Positions 46,831 through 57,709 of a stretch of DNA of 64,000 bases are shown here, one piece after another. How positions within the stretch are numbered: the stretch's first letter is position 1; each line of letters begins with the position of its first letter. The translations under genes and the position numbers were made by a program. The notes beneath the pieces are model-generated. The model was not told the origin of the DNA, ran no database searches, and worked only from the letters and a program-made list of their open reading frames with translations. This DNA comes from Marthasterias glacialis. Its lineage: Eukaryota > Echinodermata > Asteroidea > Forcipulatida > Asteriidae. The stretch covers positions 7,134,501 through 7,198,500 of the forward strand of contig OU452224.1 of assembly GCA_911728455.2 (NCBI GenBank). Reading direction: 5' to 3'.

Positions 46831-49800
46831 GGTCACTAAACATCTGACATGCCCCCTTGAAGGAATAACTTTAGCAACAACAGATTTCAATACAGTCAGA
46901 AAGGCCGGAGTCCTATCTGTTGGGATCATTCAATATTTTTTAAGAGTCTTTCTAATGGGCTAAGCGTTGCACTCGGCCTTTAAGTGTCCGCAAAATGTCT
47001 TTGGAGAGCTTGGCTCCTCAGTTTAAATCCCACTTAAACCCAGTTGAAGCTAAAGTCCATATGGCGGGCAAATCGTTGAGTCTTGGCCACTGCATGACAG
47101 TATACTGTGAAGGAGCTCAAGCCTTTGAGTGGAGACTCATTTAGGTTATGCATTTTCTATTCATCGGTGGTTCAAATCATTGATAGAAAGCCAGATGAAA
47201 TGAGTTCAAATATTTCAGTTATGGATAAGGTTTTTTGTTTGTTAGTTTGGTTGTTGGTTTGTTCAATTGTTAGGTTGTTAGTTAGTTTGTTTGTTTGTTC
47301 GTTGGGCTGTTGTTGTTGGTTTTTCTTTTCTTTTCTTTTTTTTGCCAAACGCCTGCCAAACAAGATACGGTTAGTATAGACTGTAGGTTGGTGTCTTTGT
47401 CCCTTTTTCTTATGTAAATGAACCTTATTCAGTCTCACTTGAATTTAAATAGAAACAGATCAAGCCTTGAAAACCAAACCACAAAACAAAAGAGCCGCAA
47501 AATAGTCTGGGCCCTTCTGGGATGGAGAGTCTGTATCTGTTTCTTTACTGCACAAAGCTAAAGGGATCTAGACCAAAAACGATCGCGATAGAGAATCAAT
47601 AAATGGCTCCTTCATTTTAATATTCAATTTACATTGAATGAGTAGACCTTTAAAAGTGCGTATTCATAAATATAAAATATGCCAAATAACACTCTTGTTT
47701 CAGTAAACTAGGGAAGTATTAATTTTTAGGTTGTGTTACATCTACTTATGTAAAAAAAAAAAAAAGTGCACACTACGCATAAACACCAGTTTTTGCGTGT
47801 ACAAACCACATGCAATGTGTTTGATATTGGCATATCTAGCACAGGCACACCGACGTCTGCAAATACAAGCCTTGGTGGGGAAAAAATGTGTTCAATCAAA
47901 GGGCAGAGTGTTACGGTTGAGGAGTTGCTTCTCCATGTCAGACACATTGCCACACATACTGCAATATTGGTCATCGTGGGGCTTAGCGTCAATTTGTTTA
48001 GCATGCCTCCCCCCATATGTCACGGTTCGTCACTTGATGAGAAGACGCTGATGCGTTTTGCACGCTCTGGGATTCGGCTCTGCGTATCGGAATGCGTTAA
48101 TACTTGACAGTGAAAGTCATGAAGGAGTCGATGCGCCGGTTTTGTGGTCAAAAGTCTGGATTTCACTGAAGAGGAACGTTACCCGGCAAGAATAATTGAT
48201 GAAAGTTACCGAGATGGTCGGGATTTTTATTGTATTTTATTTTGCTTGTTTGTTTTTTTATAATGGAGTCAAAATCAAACTCAAATTCAGTGAAGAATGC
48301 TGAAAGTGTGGCGCTTTTGAAGTTGTGCTTGGCGATGTCGATGAGCATTGAAATGCTGAAGAATCCCCTACGCGCGAGAGTAATATTTCACCTCCGTATG
48401 AACCTGCAGAATGATGGGACCATGTTTAATTGCTGATTACCATCCATTTTTTTTTTTTTTTTTTTTAATACAGTCTATTTCCCGAGCTGCCTCTGCTTGG
48501 GCACGCCGATTGGTACGAAATATGTGGACTGTCGTAAAACTTGATATATATTATAACAATTGGATAATCACACGAAAAGAAGCGTGGGCCAACTGGGAAG
48601 CGGCAAGCCTTATTCCGTTGATTGACTCAGAATACTTGGCATCGCGTCAGTGCAAATGTTTAAGTGCAACCACGTGTTATTTTACACCTCTCTCCCTCTA
48701 TAACTCTTTTTAGACAGTAGGTGTTCGGTTGTGTTGCCTGCTCGCGTGGTGCTTGTCAAGTCGAGCTGTTTTAATTACCGGGACGAGATCGTTTTTTGGT
48801 CGGTGTAGCGTGTTCATTGAAGCACGCTGCGTTGGTGAGCGATCGCGGCTGGCTCACTCAATTGCCCGGGCTTGACGTTTATTTGTTCAGCAATTTGGTG
48901 GACACTGATTTGACAGATTAAAATCACAAACAATCCAAATAAATAAAGGCATTTATTTTGTCCTGCGGTGCGTCGACCGCTTCGGAGGGGAACGGTAGCT
49001 GCAGACAGTCAGTCAGATCTGTTAGATATTCCATGACGTGTCGTGGGGCAAATCTTCTTTTTTTTTTCAAAACTAAGAATGCTTGAGATCGGATTTCCAG
49101 ATGATGTTACGGGGTCGAAGGGAAATGAAGTTTGATTGACGTTGACGAATTCTAACGAACAAAAACAATTAAACTGCTGCTTGCCATAATTACTATGAGA
49201 ATCAAATTTAATCATTGACAGTCACAAAGTAGTCACAAAGTAAATATACCTTTATTTGTGGGCAAGCTAAAAGTTAAAAATCAAAACCACTCTCAAGTGT
49301 TTTTTTATTTTTTAATAATTGAATTTTTAACAACAGAAGATTAGGCCTTATCCTCACCTTACTGGTCTTTTTTTTTATGAAGTATGCCATCATTAAATTT
49401 ACTATTTTATTATGAATCCTCCAAAGCCCATTGTGACCGAACTTGGTACCACTAACTTTAAAGAGCACAAGCATGACTAAAAAAAAATTAATATATAAAA
49501 AACAAATATAGAAATATTAGTTTTGTCTGAAAAATCGTAAGGGACAGCATCATTATTGTTAAACAGTTGTCTTAAAATGAACCACGCGATGGTGTATTAC
49601 CATCCCCAGTACACAGAATCTCAATGGAAGTGAAGTCGGTCATGATATACAATGGTGTCACGCAGCCGACCGTTTGGAGAGCGTACTGATTACGCACATG
49701 CAATGGAGATGCTTTCTTGAATTACGCATGACTTTACCATCGCCTTATAAATATGCAGTACAGACCAGGCGAATCAAACCTTCAAACTTCCTTAACGGAA

Positions 49801-50202
49801 GAACTATAGCGAGCCTATTGCGAAATCTATTCAGTCTTATAAAGTTCAACAATGTCAACGTTTTGACAAGGAATTATACAAATCCATAAGCTTCAAACTT
49901 GCAAAAATATAAGCGCCAATGATTGGGAGGCCATAGCCCCTTGCCCGGGGGCGAAATGGGTTGTCCTTGACATATAATCACTGTAATGGTTCAGAAATCT
50001 GTAGTCAACATCACGGAAACATGTCGACGCCTGAGGGCTGGAGATAACTCGGCATCTTGAGAGACATTCAAGGCGTCTGCAAAGGGGGCTCTGTCGCTTC
50101 CTCCATGCGCTACAGGCATGTGCCTCAAGAGGGCCATGGTTCGCTCGTACAACAGTTCAAACAGGCTGTAATATAGACTAATTCGAGCAGTTAATTCATG
50201 GG

Positions 50203-50351
50203 CGTTTACACCACCACAGCTATGGCCACCCCACGCGCGCGTCCACGCACAGGCACTGTGAATCATCCATGCTGATTGGTGCATATGCACGCTGACGCAC
50301 TATTGTCGTGTCGCGCAGGCGTGCAGCGGCCATAGCTGAGGTGGTGTAAAT
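50203..50351. mobile_element. MITE with TTTACACCACC ends
   Basis: GTTTACACCACCACAGCTAT-GGCC is mirrored by GGCC-ATAGCTGAGGTGGTGTAAA over 149 bp. The interior is GC-rich (CCACGCGCGCGTCCACGC). Confidence 0.75.
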
Positions 50352-51774
50352 CACAATAAACGAGCACTGCTCTGATTAGTGTATATATATAATGTTTTTT
50401 TCTTCTTCTAAGAATCGTGTTTGGAGACTATTTATTGGATGATCTACCACTGGTCACCCATCTTGTTGCAGCCTTAATTTGTTTGGTACCCACATTATTC
50501 AACCCATTGCCCCTTTTCTAAAGAACTCATCTGTGGGGTCACCTAAACTTAAAATGGGTATTACGGGGTATCACTGTTGCCAATAAATTGAATGCCATCC
50601 AACGAATGGGGATTTAGACTAAGCAGTGGTGAATTTATATTAAGGAGTTTAGTATCCATTTACTCTGAAACATTAAGTTTGAAACACCTTCAAAAAGTTT
50701 TCACGAATTGTGTTTTTGTCCACAGTAAAGACACAGTGCATGTATATCCATTGAGTTTTCCAGGTAGACAGCGCACGCTCATACAGAAATCCAAACGATT
50801 TGCTTGGTGATAGTACTGTCCTCCATAAAAAAATGCACCAAAAATATATCCCAAATCTTTGATATTTTAGAAGATATTTTGAAGATTTGTTTTGTATCCG
50901 CGTTTAACCCTACAGTTGTTACGCTGTGTTATGGAGCACAACTTCTCAAATGCTGACTATTTTGCCAAAAGGTGTTGTGAAAGACAATTACGCGTTGACA
51001 TCTATATACGATGAAGATCGTTGGTGTATCTAGGTGACAGATTTATTTCCCCTGCGCCGTAGGCTGAACTGAAGATGTGTTATTGCAAGAAAATATCTTG
51101 TGGAGACGGCCATGCATCTGGAATGACATACGACAACGAATCTTGAAAGATTCTAGATCTGTTCTATAAATCACTGACAAGCTGGGTCTTTAAAAAAAGT
51201 AATCAAATGGTGGCCGTGGTTTTGAAGCGTAAAAGGTGCACTGTCGTCACTCTTCTAGCATGTTAGAGAGAATGTAACCATTTTGACACCGAAGTACTGC
51301 AATATAACATGAAGAATTCGGCAGACCTAATCGTTTGCTGGGCTTTTTTAGAAATGCAAATCAAGCGGGTAAAATGTGAGGATGCGATGTACCAGTGGTT
51401 GTTGTCATCTTTAATGGAATGCGCCATCACTATCGGTTAACTCCTGAGAAAATATCCTGAAATGGGAAATACTTGAAAAAGAACAATTTACAACTTTAGT
51501 GTGTAGGCCCCTAAGCGTACTTACCCCAGCGATGGTACTATTTACACTGTTTGAAAAAATGTAAACATACACATGCAAACACATCAGAAATCAGTTTAAC
51601 GTGTGTTGTTTCACCAATTCGCCTGACGTCATCACCCACGATACATCTTAGTTGCGTCGGTTAGGGTGTCATTTTCGCAGTGTGCAACTGAACAGTGCAC
51701 AGTTATAACTCGATGGGCACACGGTTGGACGTGCATAAACGCACCGTTATGTCCGGCATGGACCATTATGACTA

Positions 51775-51965
51775 ACTAGAAAATTTGGAAGCATTATGTC
51801 CGACCCATTGTGTCCGACAAAACATTATGTCCAAACCCAATGTGTCCGACAAACCATTATGCCCAACCCATTATGATCGTCAGACAACAATGGGTCAGAC
51901 ACAACCGTTCGGACATTACGGTTCAAAATTGTCGCCGGACATAATAGTCTATGTCGGACAAAATG
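51775..51965. repeat. degenerate tandem repeat of CATTATGTCCGACC-like words
   Basis: At least six irregular units of about 15-20 bp (ATTATGTCCGACCC, ATTGTGTCCGACAA, ATTATGCCCAACCC) in both orientations. Not coding. Confidence 0.7.
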
Positions 51966-52904
51966 GTGCATAACAGACGGGCACCATATCCGTACATGTA
52001 TTATTTGAATCCAAAAAGGGCAGCCAATGGCCAAACAGCTGTCGACTGTGACGTCAGTGAAAGGCTTCGGTATACAGATAAAAACAAATTCTTCTAGTGT
52101 TGTCTATTACAGCATTCACCCCATTAAAATTACATTATAATTAACATGCAAATTGTTCAACATGAGTTTGTGAAGAACAATACACAGGCATCCCTGCACT
52201 CGACCTCATAATTATGAATGCATGAGAAATCCAATCACTTTTGTGCAAAATGTCATTTTGTGCACGCGTGAAGTGAGTATCACCTCTGAGCTAAAGTAAA
52301 GTATCGATTACTTTAGTATTTGATGCCCATGACTTTGTATTCCATCTGGGAAAAAACGAGCACTTTGATAACTGCTTGCCCCGGGACAACCTTTTGGTTC
52401 ACGGTAGGTCAGTGGGAAGTTAAAGTGTTAACATCTAATTCTACAATCGATAATGTGCCTTGGAGGCTTCCGTAGAGTGATCAACCGCGTGCATAGTGTC
52501 AAATCGATTTGTTTTGACAGTGGTATGACGTTTGCCTTTGGCGTTGTTATTTTTTTTATTTTTTTTTACGGTTAGTTATGTTCAGGCTAATCCCAATGAC
52601 TGAATAATTGGATGCTTTATTAATTAAAATTTCAGTAGATCCTACATTTTGCAATACAAAAAATACCCGTGTGGTTTATTTCTGAAAGGGAAATTACATC
52701 ATTTGCAAACGTGAAAAAAAATATGTTATTACAAAATAACTTATATTTGACTGAAAGTACATAGTATTTCCAAGTATGCAGTGAAATCGTTTTGCCGGGT
52801 GTTAATTCATTTTCAAGAATAATGCCAGCTTGTTTCATTTGGAATCGATGGTCGGCCGACCGTCGTTTGCAGAAAAAACGGGTTTCGTTTGAATACGGAT
52901 TCTT

Positions 52905-53065
52905 AATCTGCGTGGAAATAACCGCTCCAGATTTTCGCCAATATCTCAAAAACGCTACCACCTTTTGAAACAAAATTTGCACTGGTTATTTTTATGATAT
53001 ATATCTACAATTGTATTGCATTAAAAAAAAGGGCTCCAAATATCAATGATGTAATTTCCCTTTAA
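52905..53065. mobile_element. MITE-like dispersed repeat, copy 2 (right half)
   Basis: TCTGCGTGGAAATAACCGCT, CCAATATCTCAAAAACGCTA and TATGATATATATCTACA match 46031-46140. The left half is missing or unrecognisable. Confidence 0.7.
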
Positions 53066-53715
53066 AATTAAAAAATTACCTCTCGGACGGAGCATTTATT
53101 ATGGAGAAAATTGCACTTGTGTGTGTCATAGTAAAACTTGTAACACTTTATCGTTTTGATTATATATTTCGTTGTGATTCCACCCATCTTACAGCCAGCC
53201 TGTAAAATATTTATTAAACATGGGAGGTCTCGTTTAAATTCGTTTTTTTTCTTTCTTTTTTTCTGATGTTCTGTAAGGGTTCGTTCATTTTCCTCACTAT
53301 TCAAAAGTGTGCTTAACATTTAAGCAAATCGGAATAAGAGATTGATTTTGACACATATTTGTCTTGGACGTTGGAGTATTCCAGACGGATGTCATGTGTA
53401 ATTCCCGCCAAGAAGCCGATGCATACTTCACGTTTAAGCGACAAAATCAAAGATTGAGACGTCATAAAGTCACCAGACAAACATTTCTAGAACATTGGTC
53501 AGAAACTCAATACACAGCTTTCAATCCAGTAATTTGTGGATCGGAGAAAGTAGCACTGAATCACTCTTAACGCAACAAGTTCATGATCCAGGACTGTGAT
53601 TTCTCTGCATGAATCATTTTTGGAGTGTTGTTTTATGATGGCATTTTTGTTATTTACGAACGCTATTTCTTTAGATTGAATCGGTAACTGACACTAATAT
53701 TCTTTATGTCAACAG

Positions 53716-53973
53716 CATGTAAACTTATATCCAACAACGGTGGAGTTGCCGCCATATTTGGGCCCTCGATGGTGGAAGGCAATCTTGCCGTGGAGGGCGT
53801 GTGTGACAAAAAGGGCGTGCCACACCTGTCCACAATGTGGGAGCATAAAAACAGGGGCGAGCACGTGGCCGTCAACCTACATCCCCACAACCGGTACCAA
53901 AGTGATCTTCTGGCAGACCTCATGGACGCGTATAACTGGCGGAAGATGACCATCATGTACCAGGATGAGGAAG
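53716..53973 (+). CDS. kainate-type glutamate receptor, exon 3 (amino-terminal domain)
   Basis: Encodes residues 86-171 between an AACAG acceptor and a GTATCC donor, phase 1 on both sides. GGVAAIFGPSMVEGN (94-108) corresponds to the GVAAIFGPS motif of GRIK proteins, GVPHLSTMWEH (119-129) to GVPHIQTRWKH, and DAYNWRKMTIMYQDEE (156-171) to the FFKWKTVTVVYDDS stretch. Cys87, in KKTC, matches the conserved cysteine that pairs with one encoded here in exon 7 (Cys332). The frame reads on past the donor into intron sequence and stops; the splice assignment rests on the protein alignment and on exon 4 resuming in phase. Confidence 0.93.
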
Positions 53974-54179
53974 GTATCCATCGGGAGTATCTCCAGACTC
54001 TTGCCGTTTGCAATAGACCCTTCTCACTGACATCACATTTTTAAAGCAACGCGGGAGGTCTACCATACTGGAGTACTATGCACGTGTACCAGTGACATCA
54101 TCCAGCGTGTGCGTTTCCTAGCACATGTTCGTGCAGTCCTAGTAACGTGTGCGCGTGACGTGCGCGTTTAAGTACTCAT

Positions 54180-54325
54180 GGGTCCAATTTCACAAAGAGC
54201 TAAGATTTATCTTAGGTGCAAATCAATCTTAACTGTTAAGCAAAGTATGATATCACAATGCAAGTCACTATGGTAATACCGACAACTCTTCATAAGATGA
54301 AGCTTAGTGCTTAGTGAAATCGAGC
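54180..54325. mobile_element. small MITE with GGTCCAATTTCAC ends
   Basis: GGTCCAATTTCACAAAGAGC at the left pairs with the inverted GCTCGATTTCACTAAGCAC from the right. The 146-bp element includes AAGCTTAG and CTAAGATT words that extend the fold. Confidence 0.65.
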
Positions 54326-54798
54326 TTAGCATAGACAACTTCACAAATACTCAAGACGCGCGCAGTAAAATAGTGACGTCATCTGAGAAGGGTATATACA
54401 GACTAATAGAGTGGGGCCATAAGCAAACGCATCCATCTAATACGGGCAATTCACATAATAGCGCGCCATCACGCGTTTGTCGTGTTTTGTTGTAATGTAC
54501 TCTATGCTTTTCACCTTTTTCTGCATTGTAAAGTGAAATTAATCAATGTCTGAGTGTTTAAGTTGGGGTAGTTTTGGTATTTAAAAAAAAAACTATTTTT
54601 CCCACACTCAACCCGGGGAAACTGTTATTAATATCAATAATACACTCATTAGGTATTAAACTATTATTTTGTGTATGTGTATATATATATATTGCATTAA
54701 ACTCTGCGTAGCACTGAGAAGAGGAATAATATCAAAATGAAAAATTGAATCAGTGCTTACCAAAACAAAAAATGTTTGGATGGCCGAAATTATTACAA

Positions 54799-54954
54799 TA
54801 GACCTTATGCATTGACGTCATCACGCCGCCATCTTAGAGGTAAATTGATGATGTAACAATGGAAACGCAGAGATTTGTACGCGCGGCGCACAGGATTGGC
54901 CAATGAACAACCTCATTTTGACCTACTCAAATGACGTCATGTGCATAAGGTCTA
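54799..54954. mobile_element. TA-type MITE with CRE in each end, best-preserved copy
   Basis: TAGACCTTATGCATTGACGT-CAT and ATGACGTCATGTGCATAAGG-TCTA are near-perfect inverted repeats with TA at each edge. Each end has TGACGTCA; the interior has GCCGCCATCTTAGAG and ATTGGCCAAT. The length is about 156 bp. It lies in intron 3, 56 bp upstream of exon 4. Confidence 0.85.
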
Positions 54955-55010
54955 TATATATATCTTGTTCTTTACGATGATATTACCTAGCCATATTTCC
55001 TATTTCGCAG

Positions 55011-55177
55011 CACTCCTCAGAATGCAGCATGTACTGGAAGCTTCACGGGGTGATCTTACCATCCGGAAAGTACATAGCGAAAACATTAACATTGTATTGA
55101 AAGAAATAAAGAGATCTGGTACATATAGAGTCGTCGTCGACTGCGGTTATGATATGCTTCTAGAAATCTTAGAAAGG
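55011..55177 (+). CDS. kainate-type glutamate receptor, exon 4 (amino-terminal domain)
   Basis: Codes for residues 172-227, entering in phase 1 and leaving in phase 0. ALLRMQHVLEAS (172-183) matches the LIRLQELIKAPS helix of GRIK2, and VLKEIKRSGTYRVVVDCG matches LLKEMKRGKEFHVIFDCS. Acceptor TTTCGCAG, donor AGG|GTAGGT. From here on all intron phases are 0. Confidence 0.93.
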
Positions 55178-56491
55178 GTAGGTATTGTAAAACGAACGAA
55201 CAAACACCCCGAACAAACAAACGGAGTTAACAGCCAAGTAAAAACTAATTAAGAAAATGCAATTTATTGTTTAGGTAGAGGTAATAATATAGAGAGTTGT
55301 GGCTGAGTGGTCTAGACTTAAAACTTGGCAATAAAAAAAATATAAATAAATCCCTCCTTCCTTTAATTTACTGTAATGCAAATTCCCTATGCATGCTTGA
55401 TGCCCCCCCCCCCCCCCCGCTCACATACACTTAACATGGTAATCCGATGCCGCAGTGTAGTCAGTTGGGGACGTATGATGGATCCAGCTATCCAGAGATT
55501 TGAACATCTTTTTGAAAGTCATTAATCCTAACTTAGGAGTTCCAATGACTTCCAAGAAGTGCACACTCGTCCCGGAGGGTAATCCAGGCTGGCGGAAAGA
55601 TGTGGCCCTCGACTCGGGCGTCGGAGTGAGTACATTGCGGAGATGGGCAATAAATTACCACCGTCCAGACAAACGATACCGTCGTGAGGCTTTTATTACA
55701 GTTTCCTCAGAGTTATTTGAAAGACCTCAAATTATCACGTTTCTTTATAAAAAAAAAAGTATTGAAAATAACGTTGACTTTGAAGGTTTAACTAAAAAAA
55801 AAAGCATTTATGTTCCCCCTCCCCCCAAGTTTTTAATGGACTGTTGTCAAAATTCAGTGCAAAGTATTTTTTTTTTCATAGATGAAAACGGCGATAGATA
55901 AATTTACACTAGTTCACATTTCACATCGTCATCAACCCATGCCTTAATTCTACTAGATTAACACTGCTACCAAGGGGTCTTACTTTTCCGCTTCTGCTTT
56001 TCATTGGGCCGAATGCATTCCTGAAACAATCTCAACTCCTTAGCATTATGCAGCCCCGGCAGCCCAATTGGCGCACACAATGTATAGCTAATCACTCACA
56101 ACAACAATCGGGGCCCGTGGCGGTACCCATTTACTCCACAGCGTGGTGCAACACAATTAATACAGTAATCTAAGGGCGTAGCTGTACAGGACAATGTAAT
56201 GTCATCACCAAGAGTGTGTTAAAGGCATTGACATGCTAATTTATTCATTGATTTTGCAATCTTTTAGTCGTTTATTTACATTTAAAAATGTTATGCCAAC
56301 TTCACAAAATGCCTATTCTCGATCACCGGGATAGACCCAAAATATATAATAACAAGCAAACAAAAAAACACTGACACAAAACTGAACATTGTATACTCAA
56401 TAAAATAATTTAATCTGAAAAACATTAACATTAGACATCGTGGTACCTCCCTTTATGTATTTAACGGAAATAATTGTATTTTGATTCTCAG
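55178..56491 (+). other. intron 4 (1.3 kb)
   Basis: GTAGGT...TCTCAG. It contains a tRNA-like fragment (55293-55335) and a C run (55405). The segment 56030-56170 is less AT-rich and unique. The 133-codon frame at 55500-55901 has no family resemblance and is interrupted by homopolymers. Confidence 0.9.
55293..55335 (+). pseudogene. tRNA 5'-half-like fragment (Leu/Ser type A box)
   Basis: GTTGTGGCTGAGTGGTCTAG followed by ACTTAAAACTTGGCAA has the A box TGGCTGAGTGG and what looks like the anticodon-arm start of a class II tRNA. It has no T-arm or variable loop after it, so it is a truncated tRNA pseudogene or SINE head. Confidence 0.5.
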
Positions 56492-56545
56492 TTACTTGAG
56501 TTGCAGATGCTACGAAGTCACTACCACTACATATTCACATCAATG
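56492..56545 (+). CDS. kainate-type glutamate receptor, exon 5 (amino-terminal domain)
   Basis: A 54-bp exon, residues 228-245 (LLELQMLRSHYHYIFTSM), flanked by GATTCTCAG and GTAAGT, phase 0 at both ends. It aligns without gaps to the 18 residues ending YYHYIFTTL in GRIK2, so even this very small exon is supported by sequence and by length. Confidence 0.93.
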
Positions 56546-57097
56546 GTAAGTCTAGTGTCCTGACCCCTGGTAGACGTTGGGAGTCTTATGCGGTGCTTCA
56601 AACACACGCATATTAGGCTTTCAATAAGAAACTGAGGGCGTTTTCCAAACCTCAGCTCGGGCTTCGGGCTCTGAGTTTGATGTTGAAGCACCGTTTGTAC
56701 ACTGCTCCATAGTAGATGACGGAGCCCGGGCCAGAGCTGGATCCCAAGTCTAGGTTTGGAAAAGGCCCCTATTAGAACTGAAAAGCATTATTCAATAAGT
56801 GAGAAAACTGACTGAATAAATGAACAGACCCAAATTTGAAGATTTTTTTTTACTGGTCGATTAAGTGTGTGTTTGTTGCAGATTGAAGATTGGAATTATT
56901 GTAATCTCCCAAAAGTCAACATGTTTTCTGTGTGATTCATTCCTAAAAATTTTCTTTACCTGTTCACTTCAGATTTCCTCTCAAGAATTGGGTTGAGTGA
57001 TAATTTACTTAAACCTTCTTTACTTCGATCTATGGTTTGTTCTAACTTTTGACTATTTTGTCAAAGTTAAGCAATGTTCTGATATGTGTTCGCTCAG
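56546..57097 (+). other. intron 5 (0.55 kb)
   Basis: GTAAGT...GCTCAG. Contains one small MITE (56634-56770). Confidence 0.9.
56634..56770. mobile_element. small MITE with TTTTCCAAACCT ends
   Basis: GAGGGCGTTTTCCAAACCT is mirrored by AGGTTTGGAAAAGGCCCCT. Inner GGGCTTCGGGCTC pairs with GAGCCCGGGCC. Span about 137 bp within intron 5. Confidence 0.7.
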
Positions 57098-57259
57098 GAC
57101 CTTTGCCTGCTGGATTTAGCTCGTTACGGCCAAGATTCCGTCAACATGACGTCAATGCATCTCATGAATATGAAGAGCAAGCGGTTTCAAACTCTGACTA
57201 AGGAATGGCGGCACTACCAGGCCCTCAACGGTTTCCCATACAATGAGACCACCTTTACG
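57098..57259 (+). CDS. kainate-type glutamate receptor, exon 6 (amino-terminal domain)
   Basis: Residues 246-299, phase 0 on both sides, CGCTCAG acceptor, ACG|GTAAGG donor. It starts DLCLLDLARYGQDSVNMTSM, parallel to GRIK2 [20 protein letters not shown]; Asn261-Met-Thr keeps the GRIK2 sequon. EWRHYQALNG corresponds to the WSMERLQAP region. A further sequon is at Asn294-Glu-Thr. Confidence 0.93.
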
Positions 57260-57553
57260 GTAAGGAATTTCACCACCTATTTATTTCAGTTTGCCTTTTC
57301 AAGACTGTGGCTTCGAATATATGAATGGGCTTTTTTCATTATTAGTGAAATCCAAAAGAGTCAAGATGGACTGAAAATATTTAGAATTCCGGCTTCCACA
57401 CAGTTCTTGGTTCTCATAAACAGCAGCCATCAGTTCTAAGTGGGTCTGGTCATTTACCAGTTTAATCAGTGTTTGTGAAAACACTCCATTATTTAGCGTC
57501 CTGACTACCAGAACAAGTGTTTAATAAACCTACATACTTGAACATTTGACCAG
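57260..57553 (+). other. intron 6 (294 bp)
   Basis: GTAAGG...GACCAG. The shortest intron; nothing recognisable in it. Confidence 0.9.
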
Positions 57554-57709
57554 ACGGAGGCAGCACTTATGTTTGATGCCGTCAACGTGGCGAAGCGAGC
57601 GCTGCACGTCGTCGGGCAGACCAAGCCCGTGTCTACCGCTGAGCTGTCTTGCAATTCCGGTCAGCAGCCGTGGGACCTGGGCCTGAGCTACTTCAACGCA
57701 TTAAAATCG
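57554..57709 (+). CDS. kainate-type glutamate receptor, exon 7 (amino-terminal domain)
   Basis: Residues 300-351. TEAALMFDAVNVAKRAL matches GRIK2 TDAALMYDAVHVVSVAV, and ELSCNSGQQPWDLGLSYFNAL matches [20 protein letters not shown]. Cys332 is the expected disulfide partner of Cys87. Splice sites GACCAG and TCG|GTAAGT, both phase 0. Confidence 0.93.

Larger units (their letters stand above)
39606..53715 (+). other. intron 2 of the receptor gene (14.1 kb)
   Basis: GTAAGT...CAACAG. It contains MITEs at 39706, 40150, 42797, 43733, 45790, 50203 and 52905, a Penelope-like end at 40540, and tandem repeats at 43215, 43882, 46385 and 51775, listed separately. No exon could be supported in it. The remainder is AT-rich and unremarkable. 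Confidence 0.85.
53974..55010 (+). other. intron 3 (1.0 kb)
   Basis: GTATCC...TTCGCAG. It holds two MITEs (54180-54325 and 54799-54954), the second ending only 56 bp before exon 4, and an AT-rich stretch. Confidence 0.9.

Noticed and set aside
46945-47110. tRNA-derived SINE (GTTTAAATCCC as a B box)
   Set aside because: B box is poor and no A box at the right spacing is convincing.
49991-50290. 99-codon minus-strand frame
   Set aside because: Its N-terminal third lies inside a MITE (50203-50351); no recognisable product.
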